DNA of 64,000 bases from Indioceanicola profundi (GCF_003568845.1 NZ_CP030127.1:458501-522500), one strand, 5' to 3'. Positions 42,656 to 53,113 are shown, counted from the first letter of the stretch. Notes: generated from the sequence alone by a model not told the origin. A program made the numbers and translations.

Positions 42656-45600
42656 TCAGGCCGGCATCTTGCCAGCCGTAACGGCATCCACCACACGCAG
42701 CAGCTCGTCCATCTGGTAGGGCTTGCGCAGGAGCTGCACATCGGCGGCCTGGGCGATATCCTCGCTGTATCCGGTGGTCAGCAGCACTGGAAGATCGGGG
42801 CGCAGCCGCCGCGCCTCGCGCGCCAGCTCCACCCCGTTCAGCCGGCCTGGCATCACCACGTCCGAGAACAGCAGGTCGATCCGCGTCCCGTCGGTGAGCA
42901 GGGGTAAAGCCTCATCCGCAGTCGCCATCCGCGTCACTTCGAAGCCGGCCTCCTCCAGCGCCGCCTGGGCTGTGGACGCCACCGCTGGATCATCCTCGAC
43001 CAGCAGCACACGTCCGCCGCGCTGCGCCATGGCCGCGGCAGGGCGCACAAGCGTTTCGACCGCGCGGGGAGCCGCTATGCAGCGTCGCAGCAGCAAAGTC
43101 ACCGTCGTGCCCTGGCCAGGGCTGCTGCCGATGCGGGCGGTGCCGCCGGCCTGGCGCGTCAAGCCGTAGACCTGCGCCAGGCCGAGCCCGGAACCCTTTC
43201 CAACCTCCTTGGTGGTGAAGAACGGCTCAAAGGCGCGCGCGGCGATATCCGCCAGCATGCCGCTGCCGGTATCGGTCACCTGAAGCCGGACGAACTCGCC
43301 CTCCATCCCTGACGGGTCATCTGGGGAAAGGAGCACATTTTCCGCCGCTATGGTCAGGGTGCCGCCGGACGGCATGGCGTCGCGCGCATTGACCGCCAGG
43401 TTGATCAGGGCCAGCTCGAACTGCGTGGGGTCCACCTCAATGGTCCAGAGGCCGGGCCCGAACCGCGTCACCAGTTCGATGTCGGCGCGCAGGGCACGCC
43501 TTAGCAGCTCGGCCATGCCAAGCACCTGGGCGCTTACATCCACCGGCTCCGGCCGCAGGCTTTCCCGCCGTGCGAAGGCCATGAGCTGCTGCACCAGTTT
43601 GGCGCCGCGGTCCACGGCCTGCTGGCCAGCCTCCAGCAGAGGCTTCACAGCCGGCTCCTGCGTCCGACGTCCGACCATGGCGAGGCAGCTGGAAAGGGCC
43701 TGAAGCAGGTTGTTGAAGTCGTGCGCCACGCCGCCGGTGAGCTGACCGACCGCCTCCATCTTCTGGGCATGGCGGAGCTGTTCCTCCGCCTGATGCCGCA
43801 CCGTGATCTCCTCGACCACACGCTCCTCCAGCCCTTCATTGAGCTGTCGCAGCTGCTCTTCCGCTGCCTTGCGCTGAAGGATTTCGCTCTGGGCCGCCTG
43901 GAACAGCCGGGCATTGTCCAAGGCCACGGCAGCCTGCGCCGCAAGGCTCAGCAGGCTTTCCTCCGACCGGGCACTGAACATGCCCGGCTCGGGATGGCCG
44001 AACAGCAACCCGCCCAGGATTTCGCCTGAGCGGAGCCGAACCGGCACGGCCATATAGCTGCGCACCGGCAGATGTCCCTCCGGCATTCCGTGGAAAGGCG
44101 CATTTCTGCCATAGCGGGGATCGCGGGTGATGTCGTCGGAACGGATGAGGCCTTCGCCGGCGAAGGTCGGCCCGAACACGTCCGTTTTGCGCGGCAATGG
44201 AAAGGCGGAAAAGGCTTCGCGCGGGGCGCCCGACAGGGAATAGAGCATGTACCGCTCCCCCTTCGCTCCCACGGTGCTGTAGAAGAAGGCTCCAAATCTG
44301 GCCCCGGTCAGCGCCACCCCCGCATCCGTCACGGTCTGCACCAGACGCTCCAGATCCAGCTCCACCGCCATAGCTGCCGCAGTGCGGTTGACGACCTCCA
44401 ATGCTCGCGTGCGCTCGCGCAGCGCCTCCTCGACCCACTTGCGCTCAGTGATATCGTAGGAGATGCCCACCAGCCGCATCGGGCCGCCGGCGGCGTCGGT
44501 CAGGAATTCTCCGCGTCGGGCGAGCCACCGCTCCTCCCCTGTATCGGGACGAATGATGCGGTATTCCAGGTAGTCGGTGGTGGTCTCGCCCCGGATCGTT
44601 CCTACCCGGCTTCTGTCGTCTGGATGTATGATCCGGGCAAGCTCCTGGAGCGTCACGTAGCGGCGGGGCGGAATGCCCCAGAGCCGGCAGAATTCGTCCG
44701 ACACGGTGAGCTGCCCCGGCATGGGCTGGTTCAGCTCGAAGGTGCCGATCCCGCCGGTTCTCTGCGCGATGAGCAGCCGCTGCTCGCTTTCCCGGCGGGC
44801 ATCCGCCGCTGCAGCCAGCGCCGCCGCCACTTCGTCGACCTCCGCCAGTCCCGACTGCTGCGGACGGAACGGCTCCCCCAGGCTGACCGCGCGGGCCGCG
44901 TCGGTCAGGGTCCGGATCGGCTCTGAAATCCTGCCCGCCAGATGCCGCGCTGCCAATGCTCCAAGCAGCAGCAGCAATAATCCTCCTCCTGCGACCGCCA
45001 GAAGGGAGTCTTGAAGGCGGCGGACCACTGTTGTGGTCGGCAAGCCAATGGCCACGGTCCAGTCCGAGACTTCCGACCGGCTGAAAGCGGTGATGAGGCG
45101 CACGCCTTCGAGGTTGACGGCGTCTCCGGCCCCTTCCGTGCCTGTCGCAAGCATGGCCGCCAAGCTGGGTGTCACCGGCTGCCCGACGAATTCTTCGGGG
45201 CGGCGGTTCCGCGCGATGTGCGTGCCTTCACTGTCGATGATGGAAACCGTCCACCCTTCCGGAATTCGCTGACGCGCCAGCAGATCCGCAAAGGCTGAAG
45301 CCGGTAGCCCAAGCGTCAGTTCATAAACCGCTTTTCCGTCGAGCAGCACCGGAACGCTGATGCCCACGGACGGACGGCGCGACACGGCGCCGATGAGCAG
45401 ATCCGAGATGACGGGCTTGCCGGTGGCGAACACCTCGTCAACGTCTTTCAGGCCGGCGCGCCTGGGAAGGGGAGTACCCTCCGCAACCAGCGTATTGATG
45501 AGCTGCTGTCCCGAACGCTCGGACAGGATCAGGTTTGCGCCCTGCGGCTGTCGGTTCAGGACCTCATCTGTCTGGAGGCGGAAGTCGAGAAGGTCCCCCG

Positions 45601-45859
45601 CGCGCAACGGACGCGAGATGGCAAGCACCTCGAGCGCCCGAATCCTGCCTTCCAATTCCCTGTCCAGAGCCAAGCGGAGGGCGCGGGCCGTCTCCAGCGT
45701 CTGGGCACGGGCGTGGTCCAACTCGGCCGAGTATCCCTGGACCAGCAGCACTACCGCGAGCAACAGGGGCGGCAAGGCGCTGACCAACATGAGCCCTAGA
45801 AGCCGGGCGCGTATTGTCAAGTTGCTGCGTAGCGTCTGGGTCAACGGAAGCACAGGCAA
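42656..45859 (-). CDS. Hybrid sensor histidine kinase with periplasmic sensor
   Basis: A 1,067-aa membrane kinase. A membrane helix (ARLLGLMLVSALPPLLLAVV) is followed by a ~230-aa periplasmic Cache-like sensor, a second helix (LAVAGGGLLLLLLGALAA) and HAMP near residue 310. A PAS domain lies at ~365-470 (VGISYDITERK), GAF at ~490-650, and the H box VAHDFNNLL near 711. HATPase motifs are INLAVNARDAMPSGG and KGSGLGLAQVYGL. The C-terminal receiver starts near 950 (RVLLVEDDPAVAS), with phospho-acceptor Asp near 998 (LLFSDVVMPG). No partner regulator is adjacent. Signal unknown. Confidence 0.92.
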   Translation of the reverse strand: MPVLPLTQTLRSNLTIRARLLGLMLVSALPPLLLAVVLLVQGYSAELDHARAQTLETARALRLALDRELEGRIRALEVLAISRPLRAGDLLDFRLQTDEVLNRQPQGANLILSERSGQQLINTLVAEGTPLPRRAGLKDVDEVFATGKPVISDLLIGAVSRRPSVGISVPVLLDGKAVYELTLGLPASAFADLLARQRIPEGWTVSIIDSEGTHIARNRRPEEFVGQPVTPSLAAMLATGTEGAGDAVNLEGVRLITAFSRSEVSDWTVAIGLPTTTVVRRLQDSLLAVAGGGLLLLLLGALAARHLAGRISEPIRTLTDAARAVSLGEPFRPQQSGLAEVDEVAAALAAAADARRESEQRLLIAQRTGGIGTFELNQPMPGQLTVSDEFCRLWGIPPRRYVTLQELARIIHPDDRSRVGTIRGETTTDYLEYRIIRPDTGEERWLARRGEFLTDAAGGPMRLVGISYDITERKWVEEALRERTRALEVVNRTAAAMAVELDLERLVQTVTDAGVALTGARFGAFFYSTVGAKGERYMLYSLSGAPREAFSAFPLPRKTDVFGPTFAGEGLIRSDDITRDPRYGRNAPFHGMPEGHLPVRSYMAVPVRLRSGEILGGLLFGHPEPGMFSARSEESLLSLAAQAAVALDNARLFQAAQSEILQRKAAEEQLRQLNEGLEERVVEEITVRHQAEEQLRHAQKMEAVGQLTGGVAHDFNNLLQALSSCLAMVGRRTQEPAVKPLLEAGQQAVDRGAKLVQQLMAFARRESLRPEPVDVSAQVLGMAELLRRALRADIELVTRFGPGLWTIEVDPTQFELALINLAVNARDAMPSGGTLTIAAENVLLSPDDPSGMEGEFVRLQVTDTGSGMLADIAARAFEPFFTTKEVGKGSGLGLAQVYGLTRQAGGTARIGSSPGQGTTVTLLLRRCIAAPRAVETLVRPAAAMAQRGGRVLLVEDDPAVASTAQAALEEAGFEVTRMATADEALPLLTDGTRIDLLFSDVVMPGRLNGVELAREARRLRPDLPVLLTTGYSEDIAQAADVQLLRKPYQMDELLRVVDAVTAGKMPA

Positions 45860-46007
45860 AAGTGGCGGAGCGGCAGGACATGGGGCACTGTCCGCACCAT
45901 GCCCTACCGGACAGACCGGACGGGATTAAACTTTCGGACTAGCTCCCGATCCTACCGCCATTGCAGGCTGATTTTTCCGACCATGACAAGCGAAATCCGT
46001 GTCCGGA

Positions 46008-46184
46008 TCAGTCGATGATGATGAGGTCGGCGACTTCCGCAACCACCCGCTCAAGCTCATCCGCAGCGGCTTCGCTGGCAGCGCGGTCGGCCGAGCCCTC
46101 TTCGAAGCGGCGCTCCCGGAGAACGCGGATGCGCTCGTTCAGGGTCTCTATGTAGCTGAGCAGCCGTGCGTTCATGTCCTGCAT
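46008..46184 (-). CDS. Short coiled-coil protein, 58 aa
   Basis: Beginning MQDMNARLLSYIETLNERIR and ending AADELERVVAEVADLIIID, a 58-aa helical protein with strong Glu/Arg alternation. The open frame continues upstream to 46793 inside the antisense of the nuclease gene, which is a shadow. The ribosome site is weak, and a start at the second Met is possible. No family is recognised. It lies between the kinase and the RTX nuclease. Confidence 0.4.
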   Translation of the reverse strand: MQDMNARLLSYIETLNERIRVLRERRFEEGSADRAASEAAADELERVVAEVADLIIID

Positions 46185-46406
46185 GCTGGGCCAACGCCGC
46201 AGACCCGCCTCTGTTCCAGGCGGCACACAGCTCGTCCCGATCAATCCCGTTCGATGCCGCCTCCGACCGAAGGGGGAGGTTGTTGAAACAAATTTGGGCG
46301 CCTGCCCGCGCCGTAGTTTTTCCGTCATCCGCGGCTGACATGGTGCGGCCGCCGTCCGGGCGGCCTGGGTCGCCCGGAAATCTCGTCCAAACGGAGAAAA
46401 GCGGGC

Positions 46407-49109
46407 ATGAGCGTCTGGATCAACGAACTGCACTACGACAATTCCGGCACCGACGACGGAGAGGCAATCGAGCTGGCGGGGGCCGCTGGAACCGATCTGA
46501 CCGGCTGGTCGCTGGTGCTGTATAACGGCAATAACGGTGCCGCCTACAACACGCGCCTCCTGGAGGGACAGATCGCCGACCAGGCTGACGGTTTCGGAAC
46601 CGTCGCGCTGTCCTATCCCCGTGACGGCGTCCAGAATGGATCGCCGGACGGAATCGCGCTGGTGGACGCCGCCGGGCGGGTCGTGCAGTTCCTGAGCTAT
46701 GAAGGCAGCTTCACGGCTGTCGGCGGTCCCGCGGACGGGATGACCAGCACCGATATCGGCGTCGCCGAGACCTCCAGTACGTCTGTGGGCCACTCACTGC
46801 AGCTCACGGGGACGGGGGACAGCTACGGCGATTTCACCTGGGTCTCCGCCAGGGCGGGAAGTTTCGGCGCCGTTAATGCCGGACAGACCCTGACCGCGAC
46901 CGACGGGCCGGATGAGGGCGGCGGCGACCCGCCCGAGGAGCCGGAGGCCGTCGCGGCCAGCATCTCCGAGATACAGGGTGCTGGTCACAGGAGCGGCATG
47001 GATGGCCGGCTGGTCACCACCAGCGGCATCGTCACGGCCGTGGACGGGAACGGCTTTTATATCCAGGACCCGACGGGCGACGGGGACCAGCGCACCTCCG
47101 ACGCCGTCTTCGTCTTTACCCGCGCGGCTCCTCCCGCCGGCGTCCAGGTCGGCGCCGCCGTGACCTTGACCGGGACCGTGCAGGAGTTCCAGCCCGGTCA
47201 GCCCAGCGACGGCAATCTCACCATCACTCAGATTGCCGGTGCCGACATCACGGTAACGGCACAGGATCAGGCACTGCCGCAGGCCGTCGTGCTGGGGAGC
47301 GGCGACGGTGCCCGGATGCCGCCCACGGCCACCATCGACGATGACAGTCTCACCAGCTTCGACCCGGCCACGGACGGCATAGATTTCTATGAGAGCCTGG
47401 AGGGCATGCGGGTGACGGTGCAGGACGCCGTCAGCGTGAGCACCACCAGCACCTTCAGCAACAACAGCACGGGCGAGATCTGGACCGTTGCGGATGGCGG
47501 GGCGGGGGCGACCGGCTTCTACTCCGACGCTTCCGGCGCCGGTATCACCATCGCGGACGGCGACTACAATCCGGAACGTATCCAGATCCAGTTCGACCGG
47601 GACATCGCCCCGGGACTGTTCACGGATACGGGCACATTGCGCCCCGAATTCATCCTGGAGCGCGGAGCCGAGCTGGGCAGCGTTACCGGGATCGTTAATT
47701 ACGCCTTCGGGAATTACGAGGTCATCGCGACCGAGCAGTTCGATCCGGTGGACTTCTCTCCCGTGGATGAGGTTACCGGCCTGAACGGCGGGGCGGACCG
47801 GCTGACTGTCGCCAGCTACAATGTGCTGAACCTGGACCCCAATGACAGCGACGGAGACAGTGACCTGGAGGACGGCCAGTTCAACGCGCTTGCCATTGAC
47901 ATCGTGGAGAATCTGAAGACGCCTGACATCCTCGGCCTTCAGGAGTTGCAGGACGGCAGCGGCAGCGCCAATGACGGCACCACCTCCGCAGCCTTGACGG
48001 CCCAGACGCTGATCGAAGCGATCGTCGCAGCCGGCGGGCCGACCTACAGGTTCGTCGAGGTTGCTCCGGCGGACAATACGTCGGGCGGTGAGCCGGGCGG
48101 AAATATCCGTACCGGCTTCCTCTACAATCCCGACCGGGTGGATTACGTGGCGGACTCCGCCGAACTGGTCGGCCAGTCGAGCGTCGAGTCCGACAGCCCG
48201 TTCTATCGTAGCCGCCAGCCGCTTTTAGCCGACTTCACCTTCAACGGCCAGACTGTGACGGTGGTGAACAACCACTTCGCCTCGCGCGGCGGCAGCGACC
48301 CGCTGTTCGGCAACACCCAGCCTCCGGCCAATTCAGACGAAGCCCAGCGCGAGGCTCAGGCCGCCGCTGTTGCGGATTATGTGGATCAGCGACTGGCCGA
48401 GGGCACGGACGGCAACGTCGTCGTGCTGGGCGACTTCAACGGCTTCGCCTTCGAGCGCTCCTTCGACCTGCTGACCCGCGACGGCGAACTGCTGACCAAC
48501 CTGGGCGATACGCTCGCGCCGGAGCAGCGCTACAGCTATGTGTTCGAGGGAAATAGCCAAGCCATCGACCATATCCTGGTTAGCGGCAATCTGCTGGACG
48601 AGGCGGAGTTGGACTATGTCCACCTGAATGCCGGGCGGCTGACCGAGGCGGCCAGCGACCACGATCCGGTTCTTGCCAGTCTGCTGGTCGAAGCGCCCGT
48701 CGTGACGGCCGGCGGCAATGGACAGGACATCCTGTCCGGCCGTAGCGGGCGGGATGTGCTGTCGGGCGGTAACGGCGTGGACCGGCTGTTCGGAATGGCT
48801 GGCGGGGACCGGCTGGATGGCGGTAACGGCGCCGACATTCTGGACGGGGGCGTCGGGGCGGATGTTCTGACCGGCGGCCGTGGCGCAGACCGCTTCGTCT
48901 TCCGGCCCAGGGACGGCAGGGACATCGTCACCGATTTCGGCAATGGGCCGGATATGCTGGATTTCACCGCCTTCGGCTTCGCCGATGCGGAGGATGCGTT
49001 GGCCCTGGCCAGAGTCGTCGGAAATGCTCTTGTATTCGATCTGACGGCCACCGACAGCGTGACCTTGATCGGCCGCGGCCAGCTTGCGGAATCCGCTCTG
49101 CTGGTCTGA
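46407..49109 (+). CDS. Secreted RTX nuclease (ExeM/NucH-like)
   Basis: A 900-aa extracellular nuclease. An N-terminal lamin-tail domain (VWINELHYDNSGTDDGEAIE) is followed by an OB-fold-like DNA-binding region near 190-290. The endonuclease/exonuclease/phosphatase domain runs from about 465 to 755: ASYNVLNLDPND, DILGLQELQDG, NNHFASRGG, VVLGDFNGFAFER, and the final SDHDPVLASL. RTX calcium repeats lie near 770-835 (GGNGVDRLFGMAGGDRL). No signal peptide, so type I secretion is expected. ExeM-type enzymes degrade extracellular DNA and loosen biofilm. A terminator-like hairpin follows. Confidence 0.92.
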   Translation: MSVWINELHYDNSGTDDGEAIELAGAAGTDLTGWSLVLYNGNNGAAYNTRLLEGQIADQADGFGTVALSYPRDGVQNGSPDGIALVDAAGRVVQFLSYEGSFTAVGGPADGMTSTDIGVAETSSTSVGHSLQLTGTGDSYGDFTWVSARAGSFGAVNAGQTLTATDGPDEGGGDPPEEPEAVAASISEIQGAGHRSGMDGRLVTTSGIVTAVDGNGFYIQDPTGDGDQRTSDAVFVFTRAAPPAGVQVGAAVTLTGTVQEFQPGQPSDGNLTITQIAGADITVTAQDQALPQAVVLGSGDGARMPPTATIDDDSLTSFDPATDGIDFYESLEGMRVTVQDAVSVSTTSTFSNNSTGEIWTVADGGAGATGFYSDASGAGITIADGDYNPERIQIQFDRDIAPGLFTDTGTLRPEFILERGAELGSVTGIVNYAFGNYEVIATEQFDPVDFSPVDEVTGLNGGADRLTVASYNVLNLDPNDSDGDSDLEDGQFNALAIDIVENLKTPDILGLQELQDGSGSANDGTTSAALTAQTLIEAIVAAGGPTYRFVEVAPADNTSGGEPGGNIRTGFLYNPDRVDYVADSAELVGQSSVESDSPFYRSRQPLLADFTFNGQTVTVVNNHFASRGGSDPLFGNTQPPANSDEAQREAQAAAVADYVDQRLAEGTDGNVVVLGDFNGFAFERSFDLLTRDGELLTNLGDTLAPEQRYSYVFEGNSQAIDHILVSGNLLDEAELDYVHLNAGRLTEAASDHDPVLASLLVEAPVVTAGGNGQDILSGRSGRDVLSGGNGVDRLFGMAGGDRLDGGNGADILDGGVGADVLTGGRGADRFVFRPRDGRDIVTDFGNGPDMLDFTAFGFADAEDALALARVVGNALVFDLTATDSVTLIGRGQLAESALLV

Positions 49110-49118
49110 TCCGGCGCG

Positions 49119-49144
49119 GGGGCGGCCGGCTCGGTCGCCCCTTT
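49119..49144 (+). terminator. Hairpin with T-run after the RTX nuclease
   Basis: GGGGCGGCCG (49119-49128) pairs with CGGTCGCCCC (49132-49141) with one G-T pair and a 3-base loop, followed by TTT, ten bases after the stop codon. Confidence 0.65.
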
Positions 49145-49178
49145 CCGCCCGCGGGATGCGCCGCCTATCCGCTGGGCG

Positions 49179-49430
49179 TCAGGAGCTGGCAGTCACGCGT
49201 CGGACCAGATCCACATCCGGCGCATCTGCCGCCAGATACAGGGATGCCAAGCCGAAATGCAGCAGTCCCGGCCCCGGCAGCAGCGACTCCGGACGGCCAT
49301 CGGCCTTCATGACGTCATGTAGCATGTTGGCCAGCCGGACATGCTCCAGCGGCTCCATCTCGGCGATCAGCCGTACCGCATCTTCGGCCGTGGGCGCGCG
49401 CGTCGGCTTGGGAAAAGCGACAATCGACAT
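49179..49430 (-). CDS. Hypothetical protein, 83 aa
   Basis: Starting at SIVAFPKPTRAPTAEDAVRL, a soluble helical protein (IAEMEPLEHVRLANMLHDVM; LLHFGLASLYLAADAPDVDL). ATG 49430 has GGAG nine bases upstream; the longer frame to 49484 lacks a ribosome site. I do not recognise the family. It is convergent with the nuclease and divergent from the kinase at 49829. Confidence 0.5.
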   Translation of the reverse strand: MSIVAFPKPTRAPTAEDAVRLIAEMEPLEHVRLANMLHDVMKADGRPESLLPGPGLLHFGLASLYLAADAPDVDLVRRVTASS

Positions 49431-49828
49431 ACAAATGGCTCCGATCCTGTGCCGGTCGGGCCACGATAGCGCCTCGGCGGGCATCCGGAAGATCGTCCGG
49501 GCGGCATAAAAGCTGCAACTTTGGTTCTAAATCGGAAGTGCGGGCGCATTACTCACCCTCGTGGAAGTCGCCTTTCTACGCCGGACAGCCTTACGTCCCT
49601 GGATCAAGGGCGCGCTTAAGGGGCGGTTAATACTTGTCATCTACCTCTTTTTCGTGAGAGCGCCAGGCGGGCTTCGAACCGGTCGATGGCGGATGGAGAG
49701 CCGGGGCCTGTTCCGGCGAGCAGTCTGCCGGAGGGATTGCGGATAGGATGTCGTCCCGCTTGCAACCAGACAGCCTGGCTCTGGAAGAGGCGAAGGGGCC
49801 AGCAGCGAATGCATAAGGCCGTCAGTCC
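49431..49828. other. Intergenic region upstream of the PAS/GAF kinase
   Basis: About 400 bases with no supported gene. No clear promoter or RNA element recognised. Confidence 0.45.
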
Positions 49829-52800
49829 ATGCCGGCGTTGAGCATCGGTTGCCCTTCGGACCTGCTGGGGCACCTTGTGGCGGCGAGCCCGGCCGCGCTT
49901 TTCGCGGTCAATGCGGACGGGTGCTTCGCATATCTGAATCCGGCCTGGGCGGAAATCACAGGTTTCGACGCCGCGGGCTCGCTTGGCAGGCCCTGTCTCG
50001 AGTTCGTGCATCCCGAGGACCGCTCCCGACTTGCCGCGAACATGGCGAAGCTGATCTCGGGGCAGGAGGCTGTTACGCGCAGCGAGTACCGCGCCAAGCA
50101 CCGGCACGGCGGCTACCGCTGGGTGGAAGTCCGGACACAGGCGTCGTTGTCTGCGGACTATCATCTCACCTACCTGTTCGGCACCATCTCGGACATCGAC
50201 GAGCGCAAGCGCAACGAGGCTATCAGCCAGGGTGAACAGGCTATCCTGGAGGCGATGGCCGGCGGAAGCGAACTCCGGGACCTGTTCGACCGTATCTGCC
50301 ATCTGTGCGAGAGCCTGGTCCGGAACAGCCGCGCCTCCATCCTGGTCCTCGACGAGGAGCGCCTGCATCTCCGCTTCGGGGCGGCCCCGAATCTCGCGGC
50401 GGACTATAATGCTGCCATTGACGGCGTGCGCATCGGCCCGAATGTGGGGTCCTGCGGGACAGCGGCGTTCAGTGGCAGGCCGGTGCTCGTCTCCGACATT
50501 GCGTCGGACCCGCTCTGGTGCGACCACAGTCATCTGGCGCTTCGGCAGGGGCTCAAAGCCTGCTGGTCCTATCCGCTGATCGTGGATACCGGTCTGGTGC
50601 TCGGCACGCTTGCCGTCTATCGGACGGAGTCCGGCGTCCCCGACGGATGGGAAAGCGAGGTGTGCCAAAGGCTCGCACGTCTGGCGGCGTTGGCGGCCAG
50701 GAAGCATGAGGCAGAAGAGGCGCTGAAGGCCAGTGAGCGGCGCTTTGCCCTGGCGGTAAGGGGCGCCAATGTCGGTATCTGGGAGGTGAATTTCGGGCGG
50801 GGCAGCATGTTCACCTCCCCGATCTACCGCGAACTGGTCGGCCTCGATCCGGACACGCCGACCCGCTGGTCCTATCCAAAGGAGATACTGCCCGCTCATC
50901 TGCTGGAACGCATGCATCCGGACGACCGGGCACGCAGCCAGTCCGCCATGCGCCGTCATCTTGATGAGCATGTTCCCCTCGACGTGGCCTACCGGATCTG
51001 CCGGTCGGATGGAGGCCATAGCTGGTTTCATGCCAAGGGGCAGGCGGTATGGGACGAGGAAGGCCGCCCGATGATAATGGCCGGGTCCATTGTCGATATC
51101 ACTGTTCAGGTGTTGGCCTCGGAGCGGCTTCGGGAAAGCGAGCAGCGCTTCCGCGACTTCGCCGAAACCGCGTCGGACTGGTTCTGGGAGACGGATGCCG
51201 ATCTCCACATCACCTCCGTATCGAACTGGATTCTGGACAATCTCGGCGTGGACCTGGCCGATGTGATTGGCCGGCCCCTTGTCGCCATCGTGGCGGAGGA
51301 TACGCGGACGGCCAAATGGCAGGAGCATATAAATTCGCTCCGCTCCTGGCAGCCGTTCCGGAATTTCGAATATGATTACCGCCATCCGAACGGGGAGCTT
51401 TGCCGGTATCGGATTAATGGAAAGCCCGTCTTCTCGGCCGAAGGCAGGTTCCTGGGCTATCGGGGTACTGGAACCGATGTGACCGCTGAGCGCCGTACCC
51501 TCGCGGTTCTCGAAGTGCGGGAGCGGCAATTGTCCCAGGCGCAGCGGATCGCCAGGTTGGGCGACTGGCGCTGGCGGGTGGGTGACAGCCGGTTGGAATG
51601 GTCGGATGAAATGTACCGCATCTTCGGCCTGGAGCGGGGCAGCTTCGATCCGGTCCTGGAGGAAGTGCTGGGCTTCCTCCTGCCCAGGGATCGGGTCCGT
51701 GTCGCGGCGGCGCTTGAGCGGGCCGTGGCGGAGGCCCATCCCTTCGAGGCGGAACACCGGATGCTGCGCCCGGATGGCGAGGTGCGGGTTCTCTGGGTGG
51801 AAGGCCGATGCGAGCTGTCCGACGACGGACAGGTCACGCATGTCTTCGGCATCTGCCAGGACGTGACCGAGCGGGTGCGGCAGCAGCAGGCGCTCGAACA
51901 GCGGGAACGGGAGCTTCTTCACGCCCAGCAGATCGCACGCATGGGGCATTGGCGGCTGGCGGTGGACACCGGCGAGTTGGAGCTGTCTCAAGGTTGCCGC
52001 AGTCTGCTGGGCGTCCAGCCGGGCCAGGAGGACCTGTCCTGGCAGAGGTATCTGGTCCGGATTCATCCGGATGACCGGCCCGAGGTGATCGAGAAACTGG
52101 ACGCCTGCATCGTCGACGGTAGGGCGGGGCGGTGGGAATACCGGGTCCGCACTTTCCACGAGGAAGAGCGGATCATGGCGGTGGAAGGCCAGTGCGAGTT
52201 CGATGCGGTTGGCAATGTGATCGCCATGTTCGGGATCATCCAGGACGTCACCGAGCAGCGGCTGCTACAGCAAAAGCTGAGGGCCGCCAAGGAAGCGGCC
52301 GAGGCGGCCAGCCGCGCGAAATCCACATTCCTGGCGACCATGAGCCATGAGCTGCGTACCCCGCTGAACGCCGTTATCGGCTTCAGCGACATTCTGGCGT
52401 CGGAAACGCTGGGTCCGCTCAGCAACGAGCGTTACCGGGAATATGCGGAGGATATCCACCGCAGCGGTCAGCATCTGCTCGAACTCATCAATGATGTGCT
52501 GGATACCGCACGGATCGAAGCGGGGCAGGTCGTGCTCCAGACCGGCCCGGTGGATATGGAAGCACTGGCGGCTGAAGCTGTACGGCTGCTTCACCATCAG
52601 GCGGATGCCGCCGGGCTCAACCTCGATCTCGTACTGCCTGCGCCTGTGCCGTTGATCCGGGCGGACCTCCGCCGGCTGCGGCAGGTTCTGATCAACCTGC
52701 TGGGCAACGCCATCAAATTCACGCCCGCTGGGGGCCGCATCAGCCTAGAGGTCGCGGGCGGAACCGGGGCGGTCGAGCTGATCGTGGCGGATACGGGCGT

Positions 52801-53053
52801 CGGCATCCCACCGGAGCGCATCCACGACCTTGCCAAGCCATTCACGCAGGTCGGGGAGAATGTCCTGTCCCGTCGCCATACCGGCTCCGGCCTCGGGCTC
52901 TATATCTCCCGCTCCCTGGTCGAGTTGCATGGCGGCACGCTCAGGATCGAAAGCACGCTCGGAGCGGGGACGCGGGTTACCGTGCGGCTGCCGTGCAGGG
53001 GTGCGGACCGCATGCCGATCGCCGAAATGGCGGCGTCCCTGGATGACGCCTGA
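49829..53053 (+). CDS. Cytosolic multi-PAS/GAF sensor histidine kinase
   Basis: A 1,074-aa kinase with no membrane helix. PAS (residues ~10-130, ending GTISDIDERKR), GAF (~150-290; GSCGTAAFSGRPVLVSDIAS), then four more PAS domains each ending in a DIT/DVT-type motif (VDITVQV, GTDVTAERR, CQDVTERV, IQDVTEQR). HisKA has the H box MSHELRTPLNAVIGFSDIL near residue 838. HATPase has LINLLGNAIKFTPAGG, IVADTGVGIPPERI and HTGSGLGLYISRSLVELHGG. No receiver domain, so it must pass phosphate to a separate regulator. Several redox, oxygen or small-ligand signals are possible. Confidence 0.93.
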   Translation: MPALSIGCPSDLLGHLVAASPAALFAVNADGCFAYLNPAWAEITGFDAAGSLGRPCLEFVHPEDRSRLAANMAKLISGQEAVTRSEYRAKHRHGGYRWVEVRTQASLSADYHLTYLFGTISDIDERKRNEAISQGEQAILEAMAGGSELRDLFDRICHLCESLVRNSRASILVLDEERLHLRFGAAPNLAADYNAAIDGVRIGPNVGSCGTAAFSGRPVLVSDIASDPLWCDHSHLALRQGLKACWSYPLIVDTGLVLGTLAVYRTESGVPDGWESEVCQRLARLAALAARKHEAEEALKASERRFALAVRGANVGIWEVNFGRGSMFTSPIYRELVGLDPDTPTRWSYPKEILPAHLLERMHPDDRARSQSAMRRHLDEHVPLDVAYRICRSDGGHSWFHAKGQAVWDEEGRPMIMAGSIVDITVQVLASERLRESEQRFRDFAETASDWFWETDADLHITSVSNWILDNLGVDLADVIGRPLVAIVAEDTRTAKWQEHINSLRSWQPFRNFEYDYRHPNGELCRYRINGKPVFSAEGRFLGYRGTGTDVTAERRTLAVLEVRERQLSQAQRIARLGDWRWRVGDSRLEWSDEMYRIFGLERGSFDPVLEEVLGFLLPRDRVRVAAALERAVAEAHPFEAEHRMLRPDGEVRVLWVEGRCELSDDGQVTHVFGICQDVTERVRQQQALEQRERELLHAQQIARMGHWRLAVDTGELELSQGCRSLLGVQPGQEDLSWQRYLVRIHPDDRPEVIEKLDACIVDGRAGRWEYRVRTFHEEERIMAVEGQCEFDAVGNVIAMFGIIQDVTEQRLLQQKLRAAKEAAEAASRAKSTFLATMSHELRTPLNAVIGFSDILASETLGPLSNERYREYAEDIHRSGQHLLELINDVLDTARIEAGQVVLQTGPVDMEALAAEAVRLLHHQADAAGLNLDLVLPAPVPLIRADLRRLRQVLINLLGNAIKFTPAGGRISLEVAGGTGAVELIVADTGVGIPPERIHDLAKPFTQVGENVLSRRHTGSGLGLYISRSLVELHGGTLRIESTLGAGTRVTVRLPCRGADRMPIAEMAASLDDA

Positions 53054-53070
53054 CGCAGACATGGTGGTCG

Positions 53071-53100
53071 GCAGGGCGCTGGGGAGGCGGAGCGCCCTGC
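53071..53100. terminator. 10-bp hairpin between convergent genes
   Basis: Arms GCAGGGCGCT (53071-53080) and AGCGCCCTGC (53091-53100), 10-base loop, between the kinase and the bacterioferritin-fold gene. Confidence 0.65.
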
Positions 53101-53113
53101 TGCGTGCGGGCCG

